Shown here: positions 17,385-26,589 of the stretch, piece by piece
How the letters are laid out: each line of letters opens with the position of its first letter
How positions within the stretch are numbered: position 1 is the stretch's first letter
Assembly (NCBI GenBank): GCA_963834135.1
Contig: CAWIAN010000010.1
Coordinates: 682,001 to 746,000, forward strand
Reading direction: 5' to 3'
Source of the DNA: Bog-257 sp963834135
GTDB lineage: Bacteria; Acidobacteriota; Terriglobia; Terriglobales; Acidobacteriaceae
DNA: 64,000 bases
Program-made: the position numbers and the translations under genes
The notes under the pieces: generated by a model
What the model saw: only the letters and a program-made list of their open reading frames with translations
Database searches by the model: none
What the model was told of the DNA's origin: nothing

Positions 17385-18778
17385 GCTTCAACCTCCGCGT
17401 AGGTCGAGGTCAGTCCCTCGCGGTCAGTACGAATGCGGGATTGTAGATCGGCTATTACGATCGGGTCGGCCGCGTGTCTGTCTTCCAGATTGGACAGAGC
17501 CACCTCGTCACGAAGAAGTCGATCGGCATAATCGTAGAATCTGCTCGAATGGCGCCCCTTGATCTTGAGCTCGCGATCGGAGCTGTCGCTCCAGGCCTTC
17601 AACTGAACCAGACGATCTCTCGTCCGCTCGTAATACGGTGTGCCCTTGATCGGATAAGCAACGGTTGTGAAGAAAATGTCTGGCCGCGACCGCTTCACAT
17701 GCTCGATAGTCGCTTCGATGTCCGGCAGCTGTTCTCCCTCATAGCCCCACATCAGGAACATGCCGCTTTGAATTCCCCTCGCACGGCTCAGCTCAATCGC
17801 CTTCTGAACCTGCTCCACCTTGACGCCCCGTTCCATCGCGTCCAGTATCCGTTGCGATCCGCTCTCAGAGCCGATCCAGATACGGAAGCAGCCCAACTCT
17901 GCCAGCAGATCCAGCACTTCGTCGTTCAGTCGATCAGCGCGCGAGATGCACTCGAATGGGATGCGCAGGCCGCGGCGCTTCATCTCTGCTGCATAACTGC
18001 GAATCCAGCCGTGATGAATCGTGAAGACGTCGTCCGCCACCCACGCCATGTCGGGTGAGTAACGTTGCACCAGCCACTCAACCTCATCGACCACTAAGAC
18101 CGGGTTGCGCCGACGGTGCGTAGTACCAAAGACTTGATGGCTGCACCAGCGGCATTTGTAAGGACAACCCCGGGCAGTGATGAACGAGACTGAGCCTTGT
18201 CCATGAGCCGTCTTCCAAGTCTGTACATACCGCGGAATGTCGATCGCCTCCCTAGCCGGCCAAGGCTGAGCGTCTAAGTCGGAGATCTGAGCTCTCGGCC
18301 CCGTCTGGCGCATCACACCGTTGTCGTCGAGGAATCCGATGCCAGCAATCTTCGGAATCGCATCGGCGTCCCCAGTTCGATAGGCTTCGAGTACTTCCTG
18401 GATGGTGAGTTCGCCTTCGCCGAAAACAACGACGTTCGCGCCTACTTCGAGGTACTCCTGCGCGTAGGCACCGGGTTCCGGTCCGCCAACCACCGTCTTC
18501 CAGCCAGCCTGCCGGGCCACGCGCAAAATGTCGACGACGTTGTGCCGGGTCATCAGATTTGCATACACGCCTAGCACCGACGGTCTTTCGCTTCTTAGGT
18601 GGTGAAACAGCAGATCACGAGTGCTGAAGGTCGAGTCGAATACATCAACGTCAAAGCCCTTAGCGCGGAGATGCGAACACAAGTACAAAATGCCTAAGGG
18701 CGCATACGGCTTCAGGATCTGCAACTCCTTGGGATCGTCAAACATGAAGTAGCCGTGAGTGAGCAGCAACTCTTGCAT
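17381..18778 (-). CDS. Class B radical SAM protein, subfamily B copy 2
   Basis: The 465-residue protein opens with LLTHGYF and a B12-binding-like domain (YAPLGILYLCSHLRAKG, VVGGPEPGAYA, VVFGEGELT). Its radical SAM barrel has Cys205-x3-Cys209-x2-Cys212 (GCPYKCRWCSHQ), ESGSQRILDAMERG and a MWGYEGEQ segment near the substrate side. It is clearly paralogous to the next gene upstream (LLTHSYH, GCPYRCNWC, ESGSQRVLDAMDKG). ATG at 18778, two bases after the upstream stop and behind a G-rich site, is chosen over a more upstream start. Reaction unknown; radical methylation or cyclisation is expected from the family. Confidence 0.88.
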   Translation of the reverse strand: MQELLLTHGYFMFDDPKELQILKPYAPLGILYLCSHLRAKGFDVDVFDSTFSTRDLLFHHLRSERPSVLGVYANLMTRHNVVDILRVARQAGWKTVVGGPEPGAYAQEYLEVGANVVVFGEGELTIQEVLEAYRTGDADAIPKIAGIGFLDDNGVMRQTGPRAQISDLDAQPWPAREAIDIPRYVQTWKTAHGQGSVSFITARGCPYKCRWCSHQVFGTTHRRRNPVLVVDEVEWLVQRYSPDMAWVADDVFTIHHGWIRSYAAEMKRRGLRIPFECISRADRLNDEVLDLLAELGCFRIWIGSESGSQRILDAMERGVKVEQVQKAIELSRARGIQSGMFLMWGYEGEQLPDIEATIEHVKRSRPDIFFTTVAYPIKGTPYYERTRDRLVQLKAWSDSSDRELKIKGRHSSRFYDYADRLLRDEVALSNLEDRHAADPIVIADLQSRIRTDREGLTSTYAEVEA

Positions 18779-18779
18779 T

Positions 18780-20276
18780 TCAAGCCCCCCTCGTGACGGC
18801 ATTTATCTGAACGATTGGCAGTAGCTGGGAATAACCGGTGGCGCTGTTCCTTGACGTATCCGCGCGGAAATGTGTTGGACTTTCGTTTCGGCTGAGCGGC
18901 TCTAGCTCTGACACTCGCTGCCATAAGCCTGAAACCTGTTCGCCTATCGCGGCATTGCTCCACGAATCAACCTCGGCGTGGAGCGCGTCGCGAACGGCGT
19001 GATAGAACGTGTCCTTGTATTCGGCAGTAAACATCACGCAGAGGTCGTCGCTGTCCGTCCAATTGCGTTTCGGTCCGAGTTCGGCTCGCACTTTCTCGTA
19101 GAATTTTGTGTTCGGCAGTGGATAAGAGACCGAGACACCGATGTCACAAGGACGCGTCAACCGTACCAGTGATATGGTCTGCTGAATATCCTTCAATCTC
19201 TCCCCGGGGTAGCCAAACTGCAGAAAATAGCAAACGCGAATTCCAGCTTTTTTCAAACGTACGCGGGCGTCGACAACGTCAGAGACTCGCAAGCCCTTGT
19301 CCATTGCATCGAGTACCCTTTGAGATCCGGACTCCACGCCCATCCAGACCTCCGCGCATCCCGCGCGCCGCAGCGCTTCAACGGTCTGCTCCGTCATCAG
19401 GTCAGCCCGCGACTGAATCTTGAAGGGCACTACACAATTTCGTTTTTCGATTTCGTCGGCAAAATCTTCCGCCCAGTGATGATTCAGGGCGAAGACATCA
19501 TCCCCAAACCATATGTGCTCTGCTCCGTAAACCTGCTTCAACTGAAGGATCTCTTCCGCGACGGCCGCCGCGTCTCGTACATGAAAGCGATCGCCGGAAA
19601 TCGGCTTGGCGCACCAGTTACAACGGTAAGGACAACCACGGCTGGCGACCGCATTCATCGAAAACTGGCCGTGAGCGTTTCGCCATGCGTTTCGATACGG
19701 AGTGATGTCGACAAGGTCTCGCGCCGGCTCAGGCATGTCCACCCAGGAACTGGCTCTTGGCAGGGGTTCCGTACGAAGCAGTTTTTTACTCGCCAGATCC
19801 AGGCTAATCACGCCGTCCAACGGTCCAGGATCTCTGCGCTGCAGCAGGCTTCTGCATAGGGCACCCAACGTCTTCTCTGCTTCCCCGATCAGGACATGGT
19901 CGGCACCGTGCCGCAGATACTCTTCCGCATGATCGCTGGCATCGGAGCCGTGCACGATTACGGTGGCGCCGTAATGACGCGCGGCATCGATCATCCACCA
20001 CGCCAGCTCGCGCATCCGAGTCAGGCACATTTTGGAGAGGAAGTTAAAGTCGTCCTCGTAGATCGCCATTATCATGGGCGAGTGTTGCTTAAGGGCGATG
20101 GGAAATCCAGCGATAGGGTCGCTGAGCATGCTGTCGAATACCGCAACCGGAATGTTCTGCGAGCGCAGGACCGACGCGGCGTATAACGTGCCAAGCGGCA
20201 GATACGGCTGCATCTTTCGCACCTGCTTGCGGTCGTATGGCAAGTGATAGGAATGGGTCAGCAGAACGTCAGTCAC
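18780..20276 (-). CDS. Class B radical SAM protein, subfamily B copy 1
   Basis: The 498-residue protein has an N-terminal B12-binding-like domain (LPLGTLYAASVLRSQ, VIVHGSDASDHAEEY) and a radical SAM core with Cys215-x3-Cys219-x2-Cys222 (RGCPYRCNWC), followed by WMGVESGSQRVLDAM. It pairs with the gene at 17381 as a tandem duplicate. The expected second-domain glycine motif is altered (VHGSD rather than GGP), so cobalamin binding may differ between the two copies. The start is GTG with a GGGAGG site. The gap to the next gene upstream is 25 bases. Confidence 0.88.
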   Translation of the reverse strand: MTDVLLTHSYHLPYDRKQVRKMQPYLPLGTLYAASVLRSQNIPVAVFDSMLSDPIAGFPIALKQHSPMIMAIYEDDFNFLSKMCLTRMRELAWWMIDAARHYGATVIVHGSDASDHAEEYLRHGADHVLIGEAEKTLGALCRSLLQRRDPGPLDGVISLDLASKKLLRTEPLPRASSWVDMPEPARDLVDITPYRNAWRNAHGQFSMNAVASRGCPYRCNWCAKPISGDRFHVRDAAAVAEEILQLKQVYGAEHIWFGDDVFALNHHWAEDFADEIEKRNCVVPFKIQSRADLMTEQTVEALRRAGCAEVWMGVESGSQRVLDAMDKGLRVSDVVDARVRLKKAGIRVCYFLQFGYPGERLKDIQQTISLVRLTRPCDIGVSVSYPLPNTKFYEKVRAELGPKRNWTDSDDLCVMFTAEYKDTFYHAVRDALHAEVDSWSNAAIGEQVSGLWQRVSELEPLSRNESPTHFRADTSRNSATGYSQLLPIVQINAVTRGA

Positions 20277-20301
20277 CGTTCACCTCCCAAACTCAGTCGC
20301 T

Positions 20302-21804
20302 TCAACATGCGCTTGCCGGCTCCTTTGGAAGCTCCTGCCCTGTTACCAAAGACCTCCGCAGTACCAGGCGTTCCGTCGAGCGCGCCAGCCAGAGCTCCCA
20401 GGGAAAGGCATATCGACTGCGGCGCAATCGCCAACGCACGGGCGCTTCCACAATGCGGCGAACACCTCGTCGTAATAACGGGAAGCTCCTGCTCCGTGAA
20501 TGGTGGATTTGACTGTTAAGTAAAAAGTACTCGAGCATTCTTTGCAGTCGTTCCAATTCCTTTCCTTGCAGCCACGGAAGCACGTTCGCTCCCAGCGGCA
20601 TCTCCATCCACTCGCGCAGCGACTTAGGCTCATGTACGCCCAGGGTGCGCAACTGCGGCCATATCGGAATACCTGGATAAGGGGTGAAAATGTTCGGTGA
20701 GAAGCTGACATTGCAGAACTGGCGCGCAATCTCACTCATGGTGCGGAAAGTAGTGGCACGGTCCGCTTCTGTCTCACCTGGATATCCGAAGATCAGATTG
20801 AAGGTGACGCGAATATTCGCCAAGTTCGCCTTGCGGGCGGTCTCAAACATCTCGTCCACTCGCTGGTGGCGTTTGTTCATCAGCTTTAAAACATCTTCGG
20901 AGGTCGACTCGGTACCGAATCCCATGTGCGAGACACCGCTGTCGCCTAACAAACGAACCTGGTCTTCGCTCATGCGGCACAGAAAGTCGGTGGAAGCCTG
21001 AAAGGTCCAGCGAAATTTCACGCCACATTCCTTGATTGCCTCGGCAATGCGCAGTGCGCGTCGCAAATCGACGGGAAAGTTGGAGTCGAGCAGGGCCACT
21101 TCAGCGATGCGGTAGCGGGAAACCAGCGCGGCCAGTTCGCCGGCTACTCGCTCCGCAGGCAGTGCATTGAAGCGTCGCTTGTAAAAGACCATGTCCGTGC
21201 AGTAGTTACATGCATAAGGGCAGCCAACGCTGGTTGCATACGCGAGTTTGCGCGCGCCGGAAACGCGTTCATATGCATCGAAATCGACCATATCGAACGC
21301 CGGCGTGGGAAGGGTGTCCAATGACTGAACGCGTCGTTCCGGGTTGTGACGTTGCTCGCCGCCTTCGCCCTTCCAGGACAGACCGCTAATACCTTCGGGG
21401 GAGCGGCCTTCTGAGAGCGCGGTGGCAAGCTCCAGCAGCGTTATCTCACCTTGGCCGCGTACCACTACATCAACCAGCGATTCACTCAGGGTCTCGGCCG
21501 GTAGTAGGCTGGGATGCCAGCCGCCAAACACTACAGGGAAGTTCGGATAGCGCTCCTTTACCGCGGTCGATACTTGGATCGCGCCGCGAATCATCGGTCC
21601 GGTAAGCACCGATATGCCGAGGCAAACGGCATCCGCGACCTCGGCAAGGATGTGTTTTTCATATTCCGGATCGATCGCCGCATCGATAACTACAACAGCG
21701 AAGTCGGCGTTGCGGAGCGCAGCCGCGAGAGACAATAAGCACAGGGGCGCGCTGAGGGGGGGACCATCGTACGCGGGATAAAACAGAACCACTTTTCCGC
21801 GCAT
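20302..21804 (-). CDS. Class B radical SAM protein, subfamily A copy 2
   Basis: The 500-residue protein has a B12-binding-like domain (LSLAAALRNADFAVVVIDA, FGGWHPSLLPAETL, VRGQGEITL) and a radical SAM barrel with Cys195-x3-Cys199-x2-Cys202 (GCPYACNYC), then a GTESTSEDVLKLMNKRH block and a FGYPGETEAD block. It shares long stretches with the gene upstream (LVTGPMIR-like, GGWHPSLLP, VRGQGE), so the two arose by duplication. The real start is ATG at 21804, sharing one base with the upstream stop (TGATG); the open frame continues upstream without support. Confidence 0.88.
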   Translation of the reverse strand: MRGKVVLFYPAYDGPPLSAPLCLLSLAAALRNADFAVVVIDAAIDPEYEKHILAEVADAVCLGISVLTGPMIRGAIQVSTAVKERYPNFPVVFGGWHPSLLPAETLSESLVDVVVRGQGEITLLELATALSEGRSPEGISGLSWKGEGGEQRHNPERRVQSLDTLPTPAFDMVDFDAYERVSGARKLAYATSVGCPYACNYCTDMVFYKRRFNALPAERVAGELAALVSRYRIAEVALLDSNFPVDLRRALRIAEAIKECGVKFRWTFQASTDFLCRMSEDQVRLLGDSGVSHMGFGTESTSEDVLKLMNKRHQRVDEMFETARKANLANIRVTFNLIFGYPGETEADRATTFRTMSEIARQFCNVSFSPNIFTPYPGIPIWPQLRTLGVHEPKSLREWMEMPLGANVLPWLQGKELERLQRMLEYFLLNSQIHHSRSRSFPLLRRGVRRIVEAPVRWRLRRSRYAFPWELWLARSTERLVLRRSLVTGQELPKEPASAC

Positions 21805-23336
21805 CAGCACGCCGCCTGTTCCGCGACCGGTTCGAGCCGCTTGGCATCGACCACCGGTTTCATAGCTGCCGCAGTTCGTTCCTTCAGCTTCTCGTTGATC
21901 CACAGCTCCACGGGAAATGCGAGAGCATCGTGCTCCAGTCGCCAGCGCGCCGGCAGCGAGATGCACCTCTGTGCCGCCCGCGTGAAGCGGCTGCGGCGAT
22001 CGGCAGCGATGGGAATCCGGTCAAACGCAATGCGTAGGTAGTCGCGCATGACTTGAAGTCGCTCGTGATCGCGGCCGTTTAGCCATGGAAGCTTCGTATA
22101 GCGTGGAAAAAAGTCGGCCCAGCCTTCGAAAGACGTGGGCACGTCGATGCCGATTTCTTTTGCTCTCTCCATGATCGGCGCGCCCGGATAAGGGGTGAAG
22201 ATGTTGGTCCAGAACTCCGCGCCGGGAAAGCGGCGGCACATGTCCATGATGAAGCGCACCGTCTCCTGGCGTTCTGGCCGTCCTTCTCCCGGGAAAGCGA
22301 AAATGATATTGAACGAGGGCCGGATTCCCGCGGCGATACAGCGCCCGGCGCTCTCATAAATCGAATCGAAGTTCTGGAAGTCCTTATTCATGGCGTCCAG
22401 CATTTTTTTCGATCCCGATTCGGCTCCCTGGCAAATCTGGTGCAGGCCGCTGCGCCGCAATAACTTCAAGTCCTCGAGCGACAGCCGCGCCACCAGGTTT
22501 GTCGTTGCCTGAATGCTCCATTGAAAGTTCGCACCTTCGCGCACAAGACCAGCCGCAATCTCTCGTGCGCGATCAAGATCGACCAGAAAGTTGTCGTCGA
22601 CAACCCACAACATCTCCAAGTCGTAACGCCGAGTAAGTTCTACTGTCTCCCGCACAAACTGCTCCGCAGGCAAAGCATTCCACTTGCGACCGTAGACACC
22701 TGCGTTGGTGCAGTACGCGCAATTGAACGGGCAGGCCAGACTAGACGTGTACATGGCCCACCGCCGACCACAGAGCCGCTCGTAGGCGTCAAAATCCGCG
22801 AGGTGATAAGCCTTGGGAGGCATGTCCACCAACGGTCGCAATGGACGCTCTTGGGTGAAAATCAGCTTGCCTTCTCGCTTGAAACCGATGCCTGCGACAA
22901 AATCCGGAGCGGAACCACTCTCAATGTGTTGCACCAATTCCAGTAAGGTTTCTTCGCCCTGTCCCCGGACCACGTAATCAATGAAAGGGGCTTCCAGCGT
23001 CTGAGTTGGCAAAAGCGACGGATGCCAGCCTCCTAGAATGATTGGGAAGTCCGGACTCCATTCCTTTAATGCTCGTGCGATTTCGACCGTCTCTCGGATC
23101 ATCGGCCCGGTGACTAGAGAAATACCCAGACAAAGAGCGTCGCGAGTTTCTTCCAATACGCGCTTCTTGTAATCGGGAGTAATGGTCGAGTCGATCAAAC
23201 AAACTTCGTAACCGGCCCGCAACAGCGGCGTCGCAACCGCCAGGATGCCGAGCGGCGCGGTAGCTTCACTGCTTGCAAAGGATGGAAAGAAGAAAACGAT
23301 TTTTTTCTTCATACCGGCAGTCCGTAGTGAGGGCAT
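21804..23336 (-). CDS. Class B radical SAM protein, subfamily A copy 1 (first gene of operon)
   Basis: This 510-residue protein has a B12-binding-like domain (LGILAVATPLLRAGYEV, LGGWHPSLLPTQTL, VRGQGEETL) and a radical SAM barrel with Cys202-x3-Cys206-x2-Cys209 (CPFNCAYC), then GAESGSKKMLDAMNKD and FAFPGEGRPE. It is the promoter-proximal gene of the ten-gene operon and divergent from the HprK-like kinase gene 105 bases away. ATG at 23336 follows GAGGAA with good spacing; a second ATG eight codons in is possible. The reaction is unknown; cobalamin-dependent radical methylation is the leading guess from the fold. Confidence 0.88.
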   Translation of the reverse strand: MPSLRTAGMKKKIVFFFPSFASSEATAPLGILAVATPLLRAGYEVCLIDSTITPDYKKRVLEETRDALCLGISLVTGPMIRETVEIARALKEWSPDFPIILGGWHPSLLPTQTLEAPFIDYVVRGQGEETLLELVQHIESGSAPDFVAGIGFKREGKLIFTQERPLRPLVDMPPKAYHLADFDAYERLCGRRWAMYTSSLACPFNCAYCTNAGVYGRKWNALPAEQFVRETVELTRRYDLEMLWVVDDNFLVDLDRAREIAAGLVREGANFQWSIQATTNLVARLSLEDLKLLRRSGLHQICQGAESGSKKMLDAMNKDFQNFDSIYESAGRCIAAGIRPSFNIIFAFPGEGRPERQETVRFIMDMCRRFPGAEFWTNIFTPYPGAPIMERAKEIGIDVPTSFEGWADFFPRYTKLPWLNGRDHERLQVMRDYLRIAFDRIPIAADRRSRFTRAAQRCISLPARWRLEHDALAFPVELWINEKLKERTAAAMKPVVDAKRLEPVAEQAAC

Positions 23337-23441
23337 CCTAAGATTCCTCGCCCCGCTTGGTTGTCACCGCGATGTCAACAATTTGTCAGCTTTGGTTGGA
23401 GACGGCGTTTCACCACGCATTCCGAGTTACAGTAAATTTTC

Positions 23442-24422
23442 ATGAGACGCGAAATCGTCATCAACAGCGCGGCGCTTCCCTATCGGCTTGAGCTGACGCT
23501 AGCCGGGGCGTTGTGCCGGCTCAGGACTAACTCTCACACTGTGGTACGCACTATGCACGCCTGCCGGGCGAATAACACCCAGGAGCACTCTGGCGCATTT
23601 GAAATGCACGTGTCTGTAAGCGACGCATGCGACGCTGGTTTTCGCCATCCTCACTTTCGTGGCTTGGGGCATCTGGTTACAGCCTCGTTTGGGGAAGCGA
23701 ACGTCTTTGTCTTCGACCTGGCCTGTCGAAAGGTGGTCGCGACGATCTGCCAAGAATTGGCCGCCGATCGCGATTTCTGGGATCGTATTTTGCTACCCAT
23801 CGCTCTGGGCGTGCTGGGGCCGGCGGTGGGCGTAGTTCCAGTTCACGCGGCATGTCTGACTTTTGATGGCTTGGGAATGTTGATTGCCGGAGAATCCGGG
23901 GCCGGCAAGTCGACGTTGTCAGTCGCGCTGGCACAGCACGGGTTTGGCTACATCTCTGATGACTGGTCGTATTTGACCCTACAGCGAGACCAACTCGTTT
24001 CACACGGAATGTCTGTTCCGGCAAAGCTGCTCCCTGATGCTGTGAAACATTTTCCAGCCTTGACCCAATGTCGCTTGGCTCCGGCGCTAAATGGTGAATT
24101 GGCGTATGAGCTAGGTGCGGCTGAGCTTGGCGTGGAGGCGCAACTCTCCTGCGAGCCCCGATGGTTCTTCTTTCTGGAGCGTAAAACCGAATTAGGTTGT
24201 CGGCTGCGTCCGGCTTTCTCCGAAGAAGCGCAAGACTACGTAGAACGTAGTGTGGAGCGATTGCCTCCGGAGTTGGGTGAGATGATCCAGACTCGCGCCG
24301 ACCTGCTGAGAACACTCTCGCGACTATCCTGCTGGAAACTAAGTTACGGCGGTCCGCCTGTTGTTGCGGTAGAAGGTCTGCAGCGGTTCTTCGCTGAACA
24401 GACTCGAGGGGCGACAGCGTGA
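23442..24422 (+). CDS. HPr-kinase-like protein (P-loop Ser kinase fold)
   Basis: The 326-residue protein has an N-terminal domain of about 120 residues of unknown function and a C-terminal HprK/PEPCK-type kinase core. Evidence is the P-loop GESGAGKST at 150-158 preceded by VVPVHAACL, and the acidic pair in YISDDWSYL. True HPr kinases have a different N-terminal domain and a conserved signature not seen here. Such stand-alone HprK-like proteins are frequent in exopolysaccharide/exosortase and lasso-peptide loci, where a few phosphorylate peptide tails. The target here is unknown. Its TGA overlaps the next GTG (GTGA). Confidence 0.8.
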   Translation: MRREIVINSAALPYRLELTLAGALCRLRTNSHTVVRTMHACRANNTQEHSGAFEMHVSVSDACDAGFRHPHFRGLGHLVTASFGEANVFVFDLACRKVVATICQELAADRDFWDRILLPIALGVLGPAVGVVPVHAACLTFDGLGMLIAGESGAGKSTLSVALAQHGFGYISDDWSYLTLQRDQLVSHGMSVPAKLLPDAVKHFPALTQCRLAPALNGELAYELGAAELGVEAQLSCEPRWFFFLERKTELGCRLRPAFSEEAQDYVERSVERLPPELGEMIQTRADLLRTLSRLSCWKLSYGGPPVVAVEGLQRFFAEQTRGATA

Positions 24423-24838
24423 TCTCGACTGGAACAGCCGTACCAGACTTGCTGCGCCGGTTTGCGCCGACGCCTCATCACACCAGGATCTGTCTCAATG
24501 ATATCGAGATCGAACTCTACACCAACGATGCCGAGATTGTGTCGAAAGTGCAACCAAGAACCAGCGCTTTGCCTGGCGCTAAAGCGCGTACCTCGCTGGT
24601 GTTAAAAATAATTCGCGATCATGACGCTCCGCAGGACGACTCCACCGTCACCGTCCTTTCGGCGCCACCTTTAACGACCCTGATGGTGGGTACAGGTACG
24701 TTGCTTGTGCTCGATGGCTTGCGTGGCGTCATCCTGGGATTCCTGGCTTCCTCCATTTCGGCTGAGCGGTTTGTGGACGAATTGCTACCCATCCTTCTAG
24801 ACCGACTGAAGAGAGTCGGCTCGACGGAGTCGCCTTAG
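24419..24838 (+). CDS. Stand-alone relative of the HprK-like N-terminal domain (unknown function)
   Basis: I do not recognise this 139-residue protein by function. Its order of segments (IEIELYTND, then LVLKIIRD, then GTGTLLVLDGLRGVILGFL and RFVDELLPILLDRL) parallels the first 120 residues of the neighbouring HprK-like protein (VFVFDLACRKVVATI, then FWDRILLPIAL). It therefore looks like the partner domain without the kinase. The gene starts at GTG overlapping the kinase stop by four bases, behind a GAGGGG site, so the two are co-translated and may form a complex. Confidence 0.6.
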   Translation: MISTGTAVPDLLRRFAPTPHHTRICLNDIEIELYTNDAEIVSKVQPRTSALPGAKARTSLVLKIIRDHDAPQDDSTVTVLSAPPLTTLMVGTGTLLVLDGLRGVILGFLASSISAERFVDELLPILLDRLKRVGSTESP

Positions 24839-24855
24839 GCCGCTGCAGGTTTCCA

Positions 24856-26208
24856 ATGAAACTGCTATCGCAAACGACACACCGAAACGTTTTCTACAGC
24901 GTTTTGGATTACGTTTCGCAACCGGCGATCATGCTGATCGCCGCACCTGTTCTGTTGCGAGCCTTGGGCGTGCAGGAATACGGCACATGGATGCTAGTGA
25001 ATTCAATCGCCGCGACAGCGAGCGGATTGGGCGGTGGCTTCGGCGACGGCGCTACCAGGTACGTTTCTATGTATCGCGGCTGCGGAGATAACGACGGTGC
25101 GTTTCGATCAATGATGGCAGTATTGACGGTCAACTGTGGGTTCGGTCTGCTGTCAGCTGTGGTCGTGGTCGCTTGCGCACCATGGCTGATCGGTCATGTG
25201 TTCACGATTGAGCCGAGTCTCGAGCACACGGGAATCATCGCTCTGCGAATCAGTGCCGCCATTCTGGTCGTTCGATTCGCCGAGACCGTATTCGCTTCGA
25301 CGGTACGAGGATGCGAACAATATCGGCCAACGGTAACGATATCCGTCGTATCGCGTGCGGCTGCTACGTTGTCGGCGATTGCGCTCGCCCTTAATGGCTA
25401 CGGCCTGATCGCCATACTCTGGACGGCTCTCTTCATCGCAATGGTCAGTCTCACCGGCCACATTTGGCTTGTTCATAACCTACTGCGCGTTGAAACTGCT
25501 TGGCGACTGGCAGACATTCGTTTGGGCTTGCGCGAGGTGTTCTCCTTCGGCGCATTCACCTGGCTGAAGTCCACCCTCGGCGTTCTGATCAGCCACGGAG
25601 ATCGCCTGCTGGTGGCCGCCTTGCTCGGAACAGCTCCTCTTGCCTTCTACTCGTTGTGCAATCAACTGACACAGCCGATCCACGCGCTCACCGCATCTGC
25701 ATTCAATTTCGTCTTCCCTAACTTCAGCGCCAAAAGTGCTTCCGGGCGCTGGTCGGAGAACAGGCGTAGCTATCGCACCGCCGCCATTCTGGCTACTTTG
25801 CTGATCATCCTTATCTCCGCCGCGCTGATCGTTGTAGCGAGATATATCTTGCGCATATGGCTGGGGGCGGCTATCGCCTCGCAATATCACGACCTGTTGA
25901 TCACAATGGTGATAGGCAACGGACTCCTCGCCATCAGTGTTGTTCCTCACTATGCAGCGCTCGCCTTCGGTCGCTCCCGCGCACTGGCGATCGTGAACTT
26001 GGCTGCCGGCCTTGTATCGCTTGGCTGCGGATACCTTTTGATTCAACGAGTAGGCTTGATCGGTGCGGGATTCGCCAAAATCATTGCCGGCGCAGTATTT
26101 CTGTCAGTGTTCGGTATCGTTCGACGCGCGCTGCGAGAGGGTGAATCCGCGCCCAGAGCGAGTACGCTTGATGAAATCAGGATCGTGAGCCTCGACCTTG
26201 CGCAGTAA
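24856..26208 (+). CDS. Wzx-type polysaccharide flippase (copy 1)
   Basis: The 450-residue protein has about 12-14 hydrophobic helices spread through its length and the MATE/MOP-superfamily look of Wzx/RfbX proteins: an N-terminal helix with YVSQPAIMLIAAPVLLRALG, then EYGTWMLVNS, a GFGDGATRY loop and a GDRLLVAALLG segment. It should flip undecaprenyl-linked repeat units across the inner membrane. A paralogue is encoded at 34496. It begins 17 bases after the preceding gene and is the last gene before a 320-base gap that holds a new promoter. Confidence 0.85.
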   Translation: MKLLSQTTHRNVFYSVLDYVSQPAIMLIAAPVLLRALGVQEYGTWMLVNSIAATASGLGGGFGDGATRYVSMYRGCGDNDGAFRSMMAVLTVNCGFGLLSAVVVVACAPWLIGHVFTIEPSLEHTGIIALRISAAILVVRFAETVFASTVRGCEQYRPTVTISVVSRAAATLSAIALALNGYGLIAILWTALFIAMVSLTGHIWLVHNLLRVETAWRLADIRLGLREVFSFGAFTWLKSTLGVLISHGDRLLVAALLGTAPLAFYSLCNQLTQPIHALTASAFNFVFPNFSAKSASGRWSENRRSYRTAAILATLLIILISAALIVVARYILRIWLGAAIASQYHDLLITMVIGNGLLAISVVPHYAALAFGRSRALAIVNLAAGLVSLGCGYLLIQRVGLIGAGFAKIIAGAVFLSVFGIVRRALREGESAPRASTLDEIRIVSLDLAQ

Positions 26209-26311
26209 TTCCGCGGGTATTACGGTCTTCCTATCTCTCACCTGCTCACGAAGCCTCAGCTCGGCAGCACTGCGGCAGTTGACAAAAAAGTCACAAATCG
26301 GCGATGGCTGC

Positions 26312-26340
26312 TTGACAACACAAAAACTACGCAAGCTTAT
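26312..26340 (+). promoter_or_regulatory. Putative promoter of the NusG-led polysaccharide operon
   Basis: A perfect -35 TTGACA at 26312-26317 is followed after 17 bases by a weak -10 (GCTTAT, 26335-26340). It lies in the 381-base gap ahead of the NusG-like gene and points in the direction of the long operon. The -10 is poor, so the call is moderate. Confidence 0.4.
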
Positions 26341-26496
26341 TGTGGCTCCATTCACGATGATGCTCCTGAATCGCTAGTTGTCGCAGCTGCACATCGACCA
26401 AAGAAAACGGCGGACCGAAATCGAGCGTTTAGCGGCTTCATTTGGCTGCGCGACTCTTTTCGCCTTCCGCCGAATCATCGGACGACAAGTCCAAAT

Positions 26497-26543
26497 GGTG
26501 CTTCTGGCACCGGGCAGGTCACAGCGCCCTAAGTGACAGGGCG
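26497..26543 (+). promoter_or_regulatory. Two tandem hairpins in the operon leader
   Basis: GGTGC pairs with GCACC (26497-26501 with 26507-26511), and CGCCCT pairs with AGGGCG (26525-26530 with 26538-26543). Neither is followed by a T run, so these are not simple terminators. Their place just ahead of a NusG-family gene suggests an RNA or DNA recognition or pausing element, which is inference. Confidence 0.35.
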
Positions 26544-26589
26544 AAGCTTTTCCACGCTTTCCGGCAGATCAAGCGGGCAGGATACACAA

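Noticed and set aside
11114..23336. RiPP or lasso-peptide cluster based on the SPASM and HprK-like genes
   Set aside because: No precursor peptide, leader peptidase, cyclase or B-protein gene is visible, and the genes leave no gaps for one.
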